A stretch of DNA of 41,082 nucleotides from Candidatus Similichlamydia laticola (GTDB lineage Bacteria > Chlamydiota > Chlamydiia > Chlamydiales > Parilichlamydiaceae), in contig NZ_QQBG01000009.1 in NCBI RefSeq assembly GCF_003339615.1, positions 1-41,082 on the forward strand. The letters run 5' to 3'. The notes under the pieces are model-generated. The model was not told the DNA's origin. It made no database searches and saw nothing but the letters and a program-made list of their open reading frames with translations. Position 1 is the first letter of the stretch. The number at the start of each line of letters is the position of its first letter. The position numbers were made by a program, and so were the translations under genes. Below, in pieces: positions 1-8,051 of this stretch.

Positions 1-55
1 CTGGTGCCTATTGGTCCTCTCTTTTGATCTCTCCAGAACCTCGTTATAAACCAAC
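1..55 (+). repeat. 55-bp perfect direct repeat, copy 1 (reaches window edge)
   Basis: Bases 1-55 are identical to 3471-3525. Identity stops at base 56 (a versus g at 3526). Because it starts at the window edge, the true repeat may be longer. Perfect identity in a coding segment points to a recent duplication or gene conversion. Confidence 0.95.
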
Positions 56-251
56 ACAATGGATGGAGAAAGGAATGGACTTGCGCGTCATTCAATCTCT
101 TTTGGGGCACGCCACCATTCGAACCACTAGTTTGTACACACGTGTCTCTCTTTCTTTTCGTCGAGAGCAAATGAAAGCTTGTCATCCATTCGAAATTTTT
201 AAGAAGGTCATAGAAGGGGAGAAGGAACCTGTTGTAAGGTGTCATGAATGA
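1..251 (+). pseudogene. Chimeric broken ORF: chaperone-like fragment fused to tyrosine-recombinase C-terminus
   Basis: One reading frame (codons from base 3) is open from the window edge to the TGA at 249-251. The first 55 bases are identical to bases 3471-3525 inside the chaperone-like gene downstream, in the same codon phase (GAYWSSLLISPEP). After the junction at base 55/56 the sequence becomes the end of a tyrosine recombinase. It shows MDLRVIQSLLGHATIRTT, then SLYTRVS with the presumptive catalytic Tyr, then a C-terminal HP. This matches the last catalytic boxes (LGH...Y) of XerC/XerD-type and phage integrases. The Arg-1 and HxxR boxes would lie upstream and are replaced by the chaperone-like segment, so recombinase activity is not expected from what is visible. 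The upstream part lies outside the window. Confidence 0.75.
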
Positions 252-272
252 GACCGAAGAAGAGGGAAACGA

Positions 273-3035
273 ATGAGACTTTGGGGCCTGTGCTTGACTT
301 TGGTTCTTTTTAGTCCAGGAACAGCATGCGCTCAAGACAGGTTGACGGGTCGGTCATTAGAGTCCGTCATAGCTACATTGCCTGGGAAAACTTTGCGGGT
401 GCGTCTGTGGCTGTCTTGTACGAGTTATGATGATCGGCCTTACACCTGCGAGGTTTCTTGTCCTGAAAGATGGAAAATCTTGCAAAGCCCGACTGAAATT
501 GCTCCGGGTCCCTTTTCAGGAAAAGTCGAGGTTGCTTTTTTCTATGTCCCTCCGGACACCGTTCAAGGCACATACCCTCTGGTTTTTTCGGTTTTTTCCG
601 AAGGAGTTCGTATCCTTGATATTCCTGTTGTCGTTGAGGTTTTAGAACAAGTTTCGATCGCAACGCATCTCGGCTTTGTTCCCTTTTATATTGATCCTGA
701 TGACGGCTTACACTTCACATTTTCTGTTCACAACACGGGGAATGTCTATAGGACAATTATTCCTCATCAACAGTTAACTGCTATTCGCCAAGAAGCGTGT
801 TTTTCTCCTTCTACTTTTGACCTTGCCCCTAATGAAGAAAAGGAAATTTGTGTTCACATTTCTTTTAAGGAAAGAATTGTTGTTGCGCGCACTTTTGCTT
901 TTACGGTTTTTCTTGAGGATCGAGTCACAGGAAATACTTTAGCAACTTTTTTAGTGACAACGAATTTGATTCCTGGAAAAGGTGCCTCACCTCTTCCTTC
1001 TGATAATGTGATTCCGTCTATTCTTACTTTGATGAGTGAGGTCGATCGATCGAGAACAGTAACTAAGATGGAATTAGCAGGAGTAGGGGGAGTGACTCCC
1101 ACTATGAGTCTGCGCTACAATCTCGTCGGGACATCGGATCTCGTTGGGGGCGTACTTAAACGCTCGATTGAAAAGTATAGTCTTGAGCTTTTCAATGAAA
1201 AAATCCGATTCTTTACTGGAGATGGAGACCAACTCGGGCTGGGCATGCAATTGCTGCCTGCACGGGGGCGTGGCATACATGGAGATTACTGTGGTCTTCC
1301 CCACTGGAGAATTCGCCTGGGACTATGGAAGGAGCTCTCTTCTAGTTCACAGCAAGATACAGACCCAGCTCACGTTTGGTCTGGGATGCGGTCTGCTTAT
1401 GAGCGAGAAAAATGTACCTTGACCTTCTCCTTACTGGAAAAGGTCTATACACAAACAGATACGAATCCAGAAGTCAGAAGCTTTCCTGTTCGGTCCCTCA
1501 TGGGTATAGGATTTCAGGCACGTCATCAACTTGGTCAAATCGATGGAGAGTGGGCCAACTCCATGCAACAAGAAAAGAGGCCTCGTGCTTTCGCCTATCG
1601 TCTGTCTGGTCGTTTTCGCACGAATTGGGGCTTGAGTGGATATGGTTTGGTTTCGTTGAATGGCAAAGACTTTCCAGCTAGTTACAAAGAAGTAGCACAT
1701 TCAGAAGGGCAGTTTAGTTGGAATGATCAGACAACTACCGTTTCAGGTCGTTTTGTTTGGGATGAACAGGTAGAACCGGGAGAAGGCGATTTTGCAGGGT
1801 CAGATTTTCATAATACCCTTTACGTGACCAATTTGCATTGGGAACATCGTACTGATCGGGGTCGATTTGATTTCGGTTCGACTGTCATTCATGAGCAAAG
1901 GATTATGGAAACATTTGAGGGCAAAGACAAAAGTGAACTAGTTGTATTTCAGCCTTTTATTTTTAAGAGGATCCCCATAGGGACGTTTGACGCTCGTTGC
2001 GCGGCGATGATTTATAACGAGGAACAACGCATTTCTTTGTGGGAGGCTCCTTTAGCTGACCTTGTCGTAAATGGCTATTTGGAGGAGCGGAATAGTGACG
2101 GTCGCTTTCTCTTCGGATTTAAAATGGGTTATGACTTCACCAAACAGCCACCACGAAAACGTTTTTACGGGAACGTTGGCTATTCCAATACAGTGCACCA
2201 ATTTCCTTATGGTTTAGCTGTTGGTATCGGCACATCTGGTGCCTATCGTAGACGTCTTATCAATATCAGCTGTGAATGGGGGTCTCCTGACTCATGGTAT
2301 CCCCATATGATTAAGCTCAATGGAAGCATGAGTGTGACAAATTTGACATCCCGTTGGTCCGTTCGTTTCTCTTGGTCTCGTCCTATTGGGGTCATTTTTA
2401 AGTGGAGCCAAGTCGCTTTTCTTTCTGGTCACATTAAGGAACAGTACGAGGAAACACGGGTAGAAAAGGAACGTTTTATTGTGGCTTTGGGCTCTTATCG
2501 CACTATGACAGATGAAAAGGGACGTTACGTTTTTCTTGGCGTTCCTGCTGGAGAATATACTCTTAAGCTTGAAAGCACAACACCCCATTGGATTGACATG
2601 CCACTTCCATTTGAAGTCTTGCGTCTCTCTCCTAGAGAAAATCGTCTTCAGGACCTCTATGTTTCAAGACCCGCTTCTATCAAGGGAAGCTTAGAGCTGT
2701 TTGGGCGTCGAGAAAGTGCAGTGATGTCGACCGTCAAGGGATCTCCTCAGGAGGAAAGTTTTTTTTCTATGGGTGGTGCAGCCGGTTTAACCATTATGGC
2801 TACCCCGCTTGATGGTGGGGCTCCTGTTTTTGTCAAAACAAGGCCCAATGGAGCTTTTGAAATTACGCCTATTCACCCAGGGAGATGGAAAATCATCCTC
2901 CTTCCAAGCGATCTTCCAAGAGATACGACCTCTTTGGCCACGGAAGGTGTCATTCTTGAATGTCAGCCTGGAGAGACTCAAACGATTAGCTGGCAAATTT
3001 ATCCTAAGAAGAAACAGGTTAAAATGATTAATTAG
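273..3035 (+). CDS. Predicted outer-membrane beta-barrel protein, usher-like candidate
   Basis: The 920-residue protein starts with a clear signal peptide (hydrophobic LCLTLVLF, cleavage near ACAQD). Residues about 25-235 look like two Ig-like beta domains (for example YPLVFSVFSEGVRILDIPVV). The middle (about 250-760) consists of alternating short amphipathic strands, many ending in aromatic residues, including FFTGDGDQ followed by RGRGIHGDY, as in outer-membrane barrels. The C-terminus has two carboxypeptidase-regulatory-like units (GRYVFLGVPAGEYTLKLE; GAFEITPIHPGRWKIILLP). This size and domain order resembles fimbrial ushers of the CS1/alpha class, but I see no diagnostic usher signature. 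The chaperone-like gene follows 80 bp downstream, probably in the same operon. The ATG at 273 has GAGGG upstream. The barrel call is firm; the usher role is inference. Confidence 0.6.
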   Translation: MRLWGLCLTLVLFSPGTACAQDRLTGRSLESVIATLPGKTLRVRLWLSCTSYDDRPYTCEVSCPERWKILQSPTEIAPGPFSGKVEVAFFYVPPDTVQGTYPLVFSVFSEGVRILDIPVVVEVLEQVSIATHLGFVPFYIDPDDGLHFTFSVHNTGNVYRTIIPHQQLTAIRQEACFSPSTFDLAPNEEKEICVHISFKERIVVARTFAFTVFLEDRVTGNTLATFLVTTNLIPGKGASPLPSDNVIPSILTLMSEVDRSRTVTKMELAGVGGVTPTMSLRYNLVGTSDLVGGVLKRSIEKYSLELFNEKIRFFTGDGDQLGLGMQLLPARGRGIHGDYCGLPHWRIRLGLWKELSSSSQQDTDPAHVWSGMRSAYEREKCTLTFSLLEKVYTQTDTNPEVRSFPVRSLMGIGFQARHQLGQIDGEWANSMQQEKRPRAFAYRLSGRFRTNWGLSGYGLVSLNGKDFPASYKEVAHSEGQFSWNDQTTTVSGRFVWDEQVEPGEGDFAGSDFHNTLYVTNLHWEHRTDRGRFDFGSTVIHEQRIMETFEGKDKSELVVFQPFIFKRIPIGTFDARCAAMIYNEEQRISLWEAPLADLVVNGYLEERNSDGRFLFGFKMGYDFTKQPPRKRFYGNVGYSNTVHQFPYGLAVGIGTSGAYRRRLINISCEWGSPDSWYPHMIKLNGSMSVTNLTSRWSVRFSWSRPIGVIFKWSQVAFLSGHIKEQYEETRVEKERFIVALGSYRTMTDEKGRYVFLGVPAGEYTLKLESTTPHWIDMPLPFEVLRLSPRENRLQDLYVSRPASIKGSLELFGRRESAVMSTVKGSPQEESFFSMGGAAGLTIMATPLDGGAPVFVKTRPNGAFEITPIHPGRWKIILLPSDLPRDTTSLATEGVILECQPGETQTISWQIYPKKKQVKMIN

Positions 3036-3115
3036 TGAAAGAATTCTATTTAAAATAAAAACTATGTGTAATGTCGGTTCTAGATGGTTGTCTGTTCGTT
3101 TATCCAGAGGATGAC

Positions 3116-4180
3116 ATGTGGAAATCTTGGCGTTATTTGATTGTTTCGTTGTTGTGTACGCTTTCTGGGAGTCTCTCTGCAGGGATCAACGTTGCTGAGG
3201 ATCTTGTCCATCAATATACCCTCGAAAAGGGCGGAAGAATCTCCGGTCAAGTGACCATTACCAATATGGGACTGGAAGAGACCATGGTGAAGATTGAGAT
3301 TTGCGATTATCGGACAGATTTCAATGGTCAAGTGGCTTTTGATCCTCCTAATTCGCATGATCGTTCTTTAGCAACTTGGTTAACTGTTGGTGCCTCTTCC
3401 TTTGTTTTGGGAGCGGGAGAACAGAGGATTGTTCCTTACGAAGTTGCCTTCACTGAAGAAGAAAAACCTCCTGGTGCCTATTGGTCCTCTCTTTTGATCT
3501 CTCCAGAACCTCGTTATAAACCAACGAAACAAGGGATGGGATTGGCAACCATTGTGCGTTACGCTGTAATCATTCTGGGAAATGTAAAAGGCGAAGCGGA
3601 AGCCAGTATTACTATTCCAGATCATGGCTTAGAGGAGAAGCTTGAGGAACGTTTCTGTTGGTTCCACATAGAGAACAATGGGGAGACCGTGCTTAGGCCT
3701 AAGATCGTTCTTGAACTCATTAATGGGGAAGGAGAGGTCGTTTTTGTAACACCTCCTTCTCCAGATGGTTTTCTTTTCCCTCTTTCCAGTAGTCGTGTCC
3801 GTTTCAAATTGACGGATGCTCCTATTGGAGAGTTTACCGGTTTGCTAACAGTTGATGCAGGTGAAGATCGTGTATTTGGGGCTCAATACCCTTTTAAAAT
3901 TCAACCCTTTAATCCATACGAAGTTGATGAAAAATTTGAAGGAGAAGGGATCGACTCGAATGAGGAAAACTTAGAAGTTGATGCTATTGAATTGACAGAG
4001 CATGTTCGTGCTCAGCCAAATCTAGAAGAGCAAGACCTTGTCGGAGTCTATCGGGATCTAACTCAGAAGCTAGATTCGATCATCCTTACCCTCTCCCCCT
4101 CTCCAGATGCTTGGTGGGACAGTATTTTACAGACTCTGGAGCAAGACCTAGATGGATGCTATAACTTTTCCTACGCTTAG
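3116..4180 (+). CDS. Periplasmic Ig-fold protein, chaperone-like (DUF916/PapD-like layout)
   Basis: I chose the ATG at 3116 because it has AGAGG five bases upstream and opens directly into a signal peptide (MWKSWRYLIVSLLCTLSG). A start at 3071 is possible but adds 15 unconvincing residues. The 354-residue product has a first Ig-like domain with the layout of fimbrial chaperones and DUF916 proteins: GRISGQVTITNMG, a Trp-containing strand (ATWLTV), then FVLGAGEQRIVPYEV and PPGAYWSSLLI. A second beta domain follows at about 165-280. The tail (about 285-354) is acidic, with no transmembrane anchor evident. It follows the barrel protein, consistent with a periplasmic partner. Bases 3471-3525 are duplicated at the window start. 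The fold is likely; the chaperone function is inferred from layout and neighbour. Confidence 0.6.
   Translation: MWKSWRYLIVSLLCTLSGSLSAGINVAEDLVHQYTLEKGGRISGQVTITNMGLEETMVKIEICDYRTDFNGQVAFDPPNSHDRSLATWLTVGASSFVLGAGEQRIVPYEVAFTEEEKPPGAYWSSLLISPEPRYKPTKQGMGLATIVRYAVIILGNVKGEAEASITIPDHGLEEKLEERFCWFHIENNGETVLRPKIVLELINGEGEVVFVTPPSPDGFLFPLSSSRVRFKLTDAPIGEFTGLLTVDAGEDRVFGAQYPFKIQPFNPYEVDEKFEGEGIDSNEENLEVDAIELTEHVRAQPNLEEQDLVGVYRDLTQKLDSIILTLSPSPDAWWDSILQTLEQDLDGCYNFSYA
3471..3525 (+). repeat. 55-bp perfect direct repeat, copy 2
   Basis: Internal to the chaperone-like gene. Identical to bases 1-55 and in the same codon phase. This copy sits in an intact ORF and is probably the donor or ancestral version. 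Confidence 0.95.
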
Positions 4181-4234
4181 GATTCTTTTACTTGTATACT
4201 CGAGGGATTGGATGGATCAGCCAATACGGAGTCT

Positions 4235-4678
4235 ATGCCTGCTTCTTTTGCTCAAAGGCGCGAAGCCCTCTTTTTGCTTGTTCATGCCGCTGTCTGGGGA
4301 CCTCAGGACGAGAAATACCTTGTAGATTTGATTGCTGAGCAGCTGCGTATTCCCGTTCGTGATGTGCGGGACAATGTAGAGACAGCTTGTCGGTTGGCTC
4401 AAAAAATTGATGAGATAGATGGGATGATTCGATCAAGCTCTCTGTCTAGATGGGAGTCGATCGGTTACACAGAGAAAACAATTTTAAGGATTATTCTTTT
4501 TGAAAAGTTGTACGGAAACTCTCTTGTCGATCCCATTCTTTTATCCGAGGCTAGTCGTCTAGCAAAAAAATTTACAGGGCAACAAAGCGCTGCTTTTATC
4601 CATGGTATTTTGTTTCGCCTTTTCGAGAGCATCGAGAAAAAAGAAGGAGAACCTGCCGCTGATGCAAGCGAAAGCTGA
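4235..4678 (+). CDS. nusB: Transcription antitermination factor NusB
   Basis: This small all-helical RNA-binding protein joins NusE (S10), NusA and NusG in antitermination complexes, chiefly on rRNA operons. The sequence shows the NusB pattern: RREALFLLVHAAVW in helix 1, a middle helix-rich region, and the hallmark C-terminal half RWESIGYTEKTILRIILFE followed by DPILLSEASRLAKKF, where family members have a conserved acidic/EAV segment. From the ATG at 4235 it is 147 residues, normal for the family. A TTG at 4208 (156 residues) touches its own GAGGGA and is less likely. Its 3' end overlaps the PHP gene by 17 bases, suggesting coupled translation. Confidence 0.85.
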   Translation: MPASFAQRREALFLLVHAAVWGPQDEKYLVDLIAEQLRIPVRDVRDNVETACRLAQKIDEIDGMIRSSSLSRWESIGYTEKTILRIILFEKLYGNSLVDPILLSEASRLAKKFTGQQSAAFIHGILFRLFESIEKKEGEPAADASES

Positions 4679-5504
4679 TCTGCATCTACATTCCATTTAT
4701 TCTGATGGAGTTTGGTCACCTAGAAAATTAGTGGAAGAGGCGGTCAAAGTGGGTCTGAAAGGCCTCTCAATCACAGATCACGATACAGTAGACGCATATT
4801 CGGACCCTTGTTTCGACTCGTGTCCAGCCGATCTGCATATCCTTCCTGGGGTTGAACTGTCATGTAGTTATGGTGGAAACGATGTGCATCTTTTGGGATA
4901 TGGATTTGACCCGAACCATCTTCTACTAAAGGTATGGTGCGAACAGTATGCCGCCGTGCGTATCAAAAGAATCCATTTTTATTTTGATCGATGGGAATCT
5001 ACCTTTCGGTTTCCGAATGTTTTTCGGAAAGAGTTTTTTGAAAATCAACCCGCAGCTCTTGTAACACGTTTGCATTTAGCTAAGTTTTTAGTTGAAAAAG
5101 GATTGGCTTATCATGCTCAAGATGCTTTTGCTCGTTTTTTAAGCTCTTCTGTTAGCCCTCTTCCCCCTGCTCTTGCTTTTCCAGATGTTCGTCAAGGTAT
5201 TGACCTTTTGCATTCTTGTGGAGCTTTTGCTGTGCTAGCTCATCCGCACACGCTTCACAAAAGCCTTCTAAAGAGCTCTTTCCTGTCTCTTCCTTTTGAT
5301 GGAGTTGAATTAAGTCACGGTGGACATCATGTTGGAGAGAGATGGGAAAAGTGGGCCCAATCCCGTCAGCTCTATGGCACAGGTGGTTCAGATTTTCATG
5401 ATCCAAGAAGGGGACACCGTCTTGGATCAAGCTGGACGTGTTGGGAGATTTATCAAATTCTCTCTGAAGGAAAATCAAGTTGTGTTTCTTCTCAATTGCC
5501 TTAA
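4662..5504 (+). CDS. PHP-domain metal-dependent phosphoesterase (TrpH/YciV-like)
   Basis: The PHP superfamily metal-binding motifs are all present: DLHLHSIYSDG at the N-terminus (HxH), SITDHDT, GVELSCSY with the conserved Glu, FAVLAHPH, and the C-terminal GGSDFHD. Family members hydrolyse 3',5'-nucleoside bisphosphates or trim RNA 5' ends using a trinuclear metal site, and the complete ligand set suggests an active enzyme. The exact substrate cannot be told from sequence. I chose the ATG at 4662 (281 residues) because it precedes the first motif directly and has GGAG 12 bases upstream; the frame is open further upstream inside nusB. It overlaps nusB by 17 bases and is followed by tRNA-Val. 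Confidence 0.85.
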   Translation: MQAKADLHLHSIYSDGVWSPRKLVEEAVKVGLKGLSITDHDTVDAYSDPCFDSCPADLHILPGVELSCSYGGNDVHLLGYGFDPNHLLLKVWCEQYAAVRIKRIHFYFDRWESTFRFPNVFRKEFFENQPAALVTRLHLAKFLVEKGLAYHAQDAFARFLSSSVSPLPPALAFPDVRQGIDLLHSCGAFAVLAHPHTLHKSLLKSSFLSLPFDGVELSHGGHHVGERWEKWAQSRQLYGTGGSDFHDPRRGHRLGSSWTCWEIYQILSEGKSSCVSSQLP

Positions 5505-5538
5505 TTGTTTCTATCTGTTCAGAATAGGTCGCTCTTGT

Positions 5539-5612
5539 GGGATATTAGCTCAGTTGGTTAGAGCGCCACGTTGACATCGTGGAGGTCGGCTGTTCGAGTC
5601 AGCTATATCCCA
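5539..5612 (+). tRNA. tRNA-Val (anticodon GAC)
   Basis: The cloverleaf is complete. The acceptor stem GGGATAT pairs fully with ATATCCC. The D arm is of the TAGCTCAGTTGGTTAGAGC type. Anticodon stem CCACG/CGTGG encloses the loop TTGACAT, giving anticodon GAC (Val, codons GUC/GUU). The T loop is TTCGAGT and the discriminator is A. No 3' CCA is encoded. It lies between the PHP gene and the ThrRS-like gene. Confidence 0.95.
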
Positions 5613-5637
5613 TTGGCCTGTTATCTCGGCAAAGAAG

Positions 5638-7224
5638 ATGGTTCCTGTTCCCGAACTTCTAGAAGATCCTTCCCTTTTGAGACTTGGCTTTGTTTTGTTG
5701 GGCTCTGTTGTATCACGACTCTGTCCTCGTGCGCAGCTTCTAGGAGGACAATTTTTTGGCAATTCTGTTTGTTATGAGTTTGTTTGTCCGGATCCTTTGG
5801 CAGAAACCCAAATCGGATGGTTTGAGGAGGCTTTTAGGCAGCTTTGCCTTCATCCTCCTTCTTTTCGTCTGATTAGACAGCCCAAGGTGAATGCGATGCT
5901 TTGGGCAAAGTCTGTAGGGCAGAGCCTTCTTGCTCGTGTTATCGAAAGAAGGTCTCCTGAAGACCTCTTGTACATGGTTGAACTGGAGGGCAGGTACGAT
6001 TACACTGGAGGGCCCCTGGCAGAAGATCCTTCGCCCTTGCGTTTTGTTTCGCTCGAGTTGGAATATGGTTGGGCTTCGCACCTCCAAGAAAGGACTTGTT
6101 ACAGAGTGCGTGCCGTTTTCCCTTCTTGTTCCGGACAGAGGAAGTCTTACTTACGCTGCAGACGAGGCTTCGTGCGTTGTGAGTCCTTTTTTCAATATGA
6201 TGCAGCTAAGCGTCGGGCGCTTCCGCTAGAAAAAGGATCCTTTTTTTTAACTTATTTGATGGATTGGCTCGCAACGGTCTTCCGCAAAATTGGTTTTTAT
6301 CCGACTTGGATTAGGGAAGTTGGTCGCTCTTCTGAGTTCGAAAGATTGAAGTTGGATTATTCGTTTCCGCTTGATCATTTTGTCTTGTGGGAAACCCAGG
6401 GAAGGCAAAGAGGTTGGTCTGTATTTAGTTTTCATCATTATCAATCTGAAGTGTTCCCTCCTTCCTCGGCATGGGGACTCTTTTGCTTGGAATTTAGCCA
6501 TGTTTTTTTTGCTTCTGTTTTTTGTACAAAAGAGGGTCTAGTGCTAGAATTACGGAGAGTGTTTCACATCCTCCAACGCCTTGCTTCAAGTCTCGGTCTC
6601 AATCTATCGTTTTGCTGTGTCCCGTCTGTGGACTTTTCTTCATTTGACTTACGGGACTTGTGGAATAGGATCGGGGTCTTTTCGGAATATCTTGAGGGTG
6701 TTGGACAGGAACGGTTTGCGGGGTACACCTGGAGAGGGTTCGACTGCCTGGGTCGTTTTTGGCCCTTGGGCCGTGTGAGATTTGCTCCTTTACCCAAGGT
6801 GTCTTCTGGTCGAACTGAGGAATCTTTGTGGTGGGTTTTGTTTGAGCCGCTTCACAGTTTGGAGAGTCTAGTCTCTCTTCTCTCTTTTGGTGGATTGAAG
6901 GCTGTGACATCCCTGCCAGGTATGATTCGTTTGTTTGTTTCTCAGAAGCAGTCTTTGCCTGCTCTTGTCCATTGTGCTAACAAATTGGAAGAAAACTCTT
7001 TGTCTGTGCAATGGAATGATCAGGTGAGGGATTTATCTTGGGTGGACAGCAGTACAGACCGGGAGTGTCGCTATGTGTGCATTGAGGATGTGTTAGGAGA
7101 GATCTGTTCCGTTTTCGATGGACGAGAAGACGGGAATGGGTGGAAGAAAGAACAGTTTGTGGACTTTGTCTTGAGGAATCAGATGTCTTTGTTGGTCGAA
7201 GCAATGAGGAGAGAATCAATTTGA
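5638..7224 (+). CDS. Degenerate threonyl-tRNA-synthetase-like protein, predicted catalytically inactive
   Basis: The intact 528-codon ORF aligns by eye along its length with ThrRS from the editing domain onward; the N-terminal TGS domain is absent. Matches include SRLCPRAQLLGG (27-38) to the start of the editing domain, YRVRAVFPS (155-163) to its end, FASVFCTKEG (291-300) to DAHIFCTEEQ, DCLGRFWPLGRVRFAPLP (369-386) to DCLDRAWQCGTVQLDFSLP, and a C-terminal anticodon-binding-like region (about 421-515). Key residues of E. coli ThrRS are lost: editing H73/H77 become R15/V19; C182 and H186 of CRGPH become T123 and L127; zinc ligand H385 becomes S293; H511 becomes L401; no NCPGH is visible. It sits just before infC, the place of thrS in many bacteria. 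A working thrS would have to be elsewhere. Role unknown. Confidence 0.7.
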   Translation: MVPVPELLEDPSLLRLGFVLLGSVVSRLCPRAQLLGGQFFGNSVCYEFVCPDPLAETQIGWFEEAFRQLCLHPPSFRLIRQPKVNAMLWAKSVGQSLLARVIERRSPEDLLYMVELEGRYDYTGGPLAEDPSPLRFVSLELEYGWASHLQERTCYRVRAVFPSCSGQRKSYLRCRRGFVRCESFFQYDAAKRRALPLEKGSFFLTYLMDWLATVFRKIGFYPTWIREVGRSSEFERLKLDYSFPLDHFVLWETQGRQRGWSVFSFHHYQSEVFPPSSAWGLFCLEFSHVFFASVFCTKEGLVLELRRVFHILQRLASSLGLNLSFCCVPSVDFSSFDLRDLWNRIGVFSEYLEGVGQERFAGYTWRGFDCLGRFWPLGRVRFAPLPKVSSGRTEESLWWVLFEPLHSLESLVSLLSFGGLKAVTSLPGMIRLFVSQKQSLPALVHCANKLEENSLSVQWNDQVRDLSWVDSSTDRECRYVCIEDVLGEICSVFDGREDGNGWKKEQFVDFVLRNQMSLLVEAMRRESI

Positions 7225-7811
7225 GCACGCTTGCCTTGCGATCTAATTCGGAAATACGAGCTCGGCTCGTCCGTGTTATCGGTCCAGAAGGTCAAAATTT
7301 CGGTTTGATGTCTTCGCGTGATGCTTTGCAAAAGGCTTTGGAGTTTGGACTTGACCTTGTTGAGGTCGAGCCCCAAAAGGACCCTCCTGTTTGCAAAATC
7401 ATGGACTTGGGGAAGTTTCGTTACAATAGGAGTCGAAAAGAGCGCGAAAGCAGAAAGAGTCAGCAGAGTGCAAAGGTCAAAGATATTAAGTTGAGGCCGA
7501 ATATTACTGGGCATGACTTGGAGATCAAAGTGCGTCGTGCGCGTGACTTCTTAGAAAAGGGGCATAAGGTCAGGATTACCTGTATGTTTCGTGCTCGTGA
7601 AATGGCCCATTCTGAGATCGGTATGGCAGTCATGAAGTCGGCTTGTGATGACTTGTCAGATGTTTCGTCTGTGGATGTCCCTTTGGCTATGGTGGGTCGT
7701 TCTCTTTCTATTGCTCTTAGCCCTGACTTGAAGAAACGAAGGACGCGTCCAGACGAACAAGAAGGAGAGGCTCTCGATGTAGGTCTCCACAAAGCGCATG
7801 ATGAGAGTTAA
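7221..7811 (+). CDS. infC: Translation initiation factor IF-3
   Basis: IF3 binds the 30S subunit, prevents premature 50S joining and checks start codon-initiator tRNA pairing. The N-domain pattern is clear: IRARLVRVIGPEG, FGLDLVEV and PPVCKIMDLGKF. The linker is basic (YNRSRKERESRKSQQ). The C-domain shows KDIKLRPNITGHDLEIK and KVRITCMFRARE. The frame is open further upstream, but the protein most likely begins at the TTG at 7221. This has AGGAG at 7207-7211 with a 9-base spacer, and no ATG or GTG lies between that site and the conserved domain. The TTG overlaps the TGA stop of the ThrRS-like gene, so translation is probably coupled. Length 196 residues, with a short acidic tail. Confidence 0.93.
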   Translation: MSTLALRSNSEIRARLVRVIGPEGQNFGLMSSRDALQKALEFGLDLVEVEPQKDPPVCKIMDLGKFRYNRSRKERESRKSQQSAKVKDIKLRPNITGHDLEIKVRRARDFLEKGHKVRITCMFRAREMAHSEIGMAVMKSACDDLSDVSSVDVPLAMVGRSLSIALSPDLKKRRTRPDEQEGEALDVGLHKAHDES

Positions 7812-7828
7812 GTATTGGGGGGAATGTG

Positions 7829-8026
7829 ATGCCGAAAATGAAAACGCGGAAGGCTGTATCTGGAAAGGTGCGTCTTACAGGGACAGGAAAGCTTAAGCAC
7901 GCGAGATGTGGTCGACGAAAATTGATGAGTGGGAAATCCCCTAAGAGGAAGAGGCAGCTTCGTCGTCCTGCTTTTATCGAAGGTGGTTTGGAGAGTGTTT
8001 TCAAGCAGCTCATGTGTTGTCATTAA
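7829..8026 (+). CDS. rpmI: 50S ribosomal protein L35
   Basis: The 65-residue basic protein begins MPKMKTRKAVSGKVRLTGTG, matching the L35 signature (PKxKTxxaaxKRfkxTGtGK). The middle KLKHARCGRRKLMSGKSPKR is also typical. The ATG at 7829 is preceded by GGGGGGAA and directly by an in-frame GTG (7826); the MPKMKT start is the family's normal one. It sits between infC and rplT, the conserved infC-rpmI-rplT order, in which E. coli uses L20 as an autogenous repressor. Confidence 0.95.
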   Translation: MPKMKTRKAVSGKVRLTGTGKLKHARCGRRKLMSGKSPKRKRQLRRPAFIEGGLESVFKQLMCCH

Positions 8027-8051
8027 GTTTGTGGGATGAGGAGAAGAGAAA

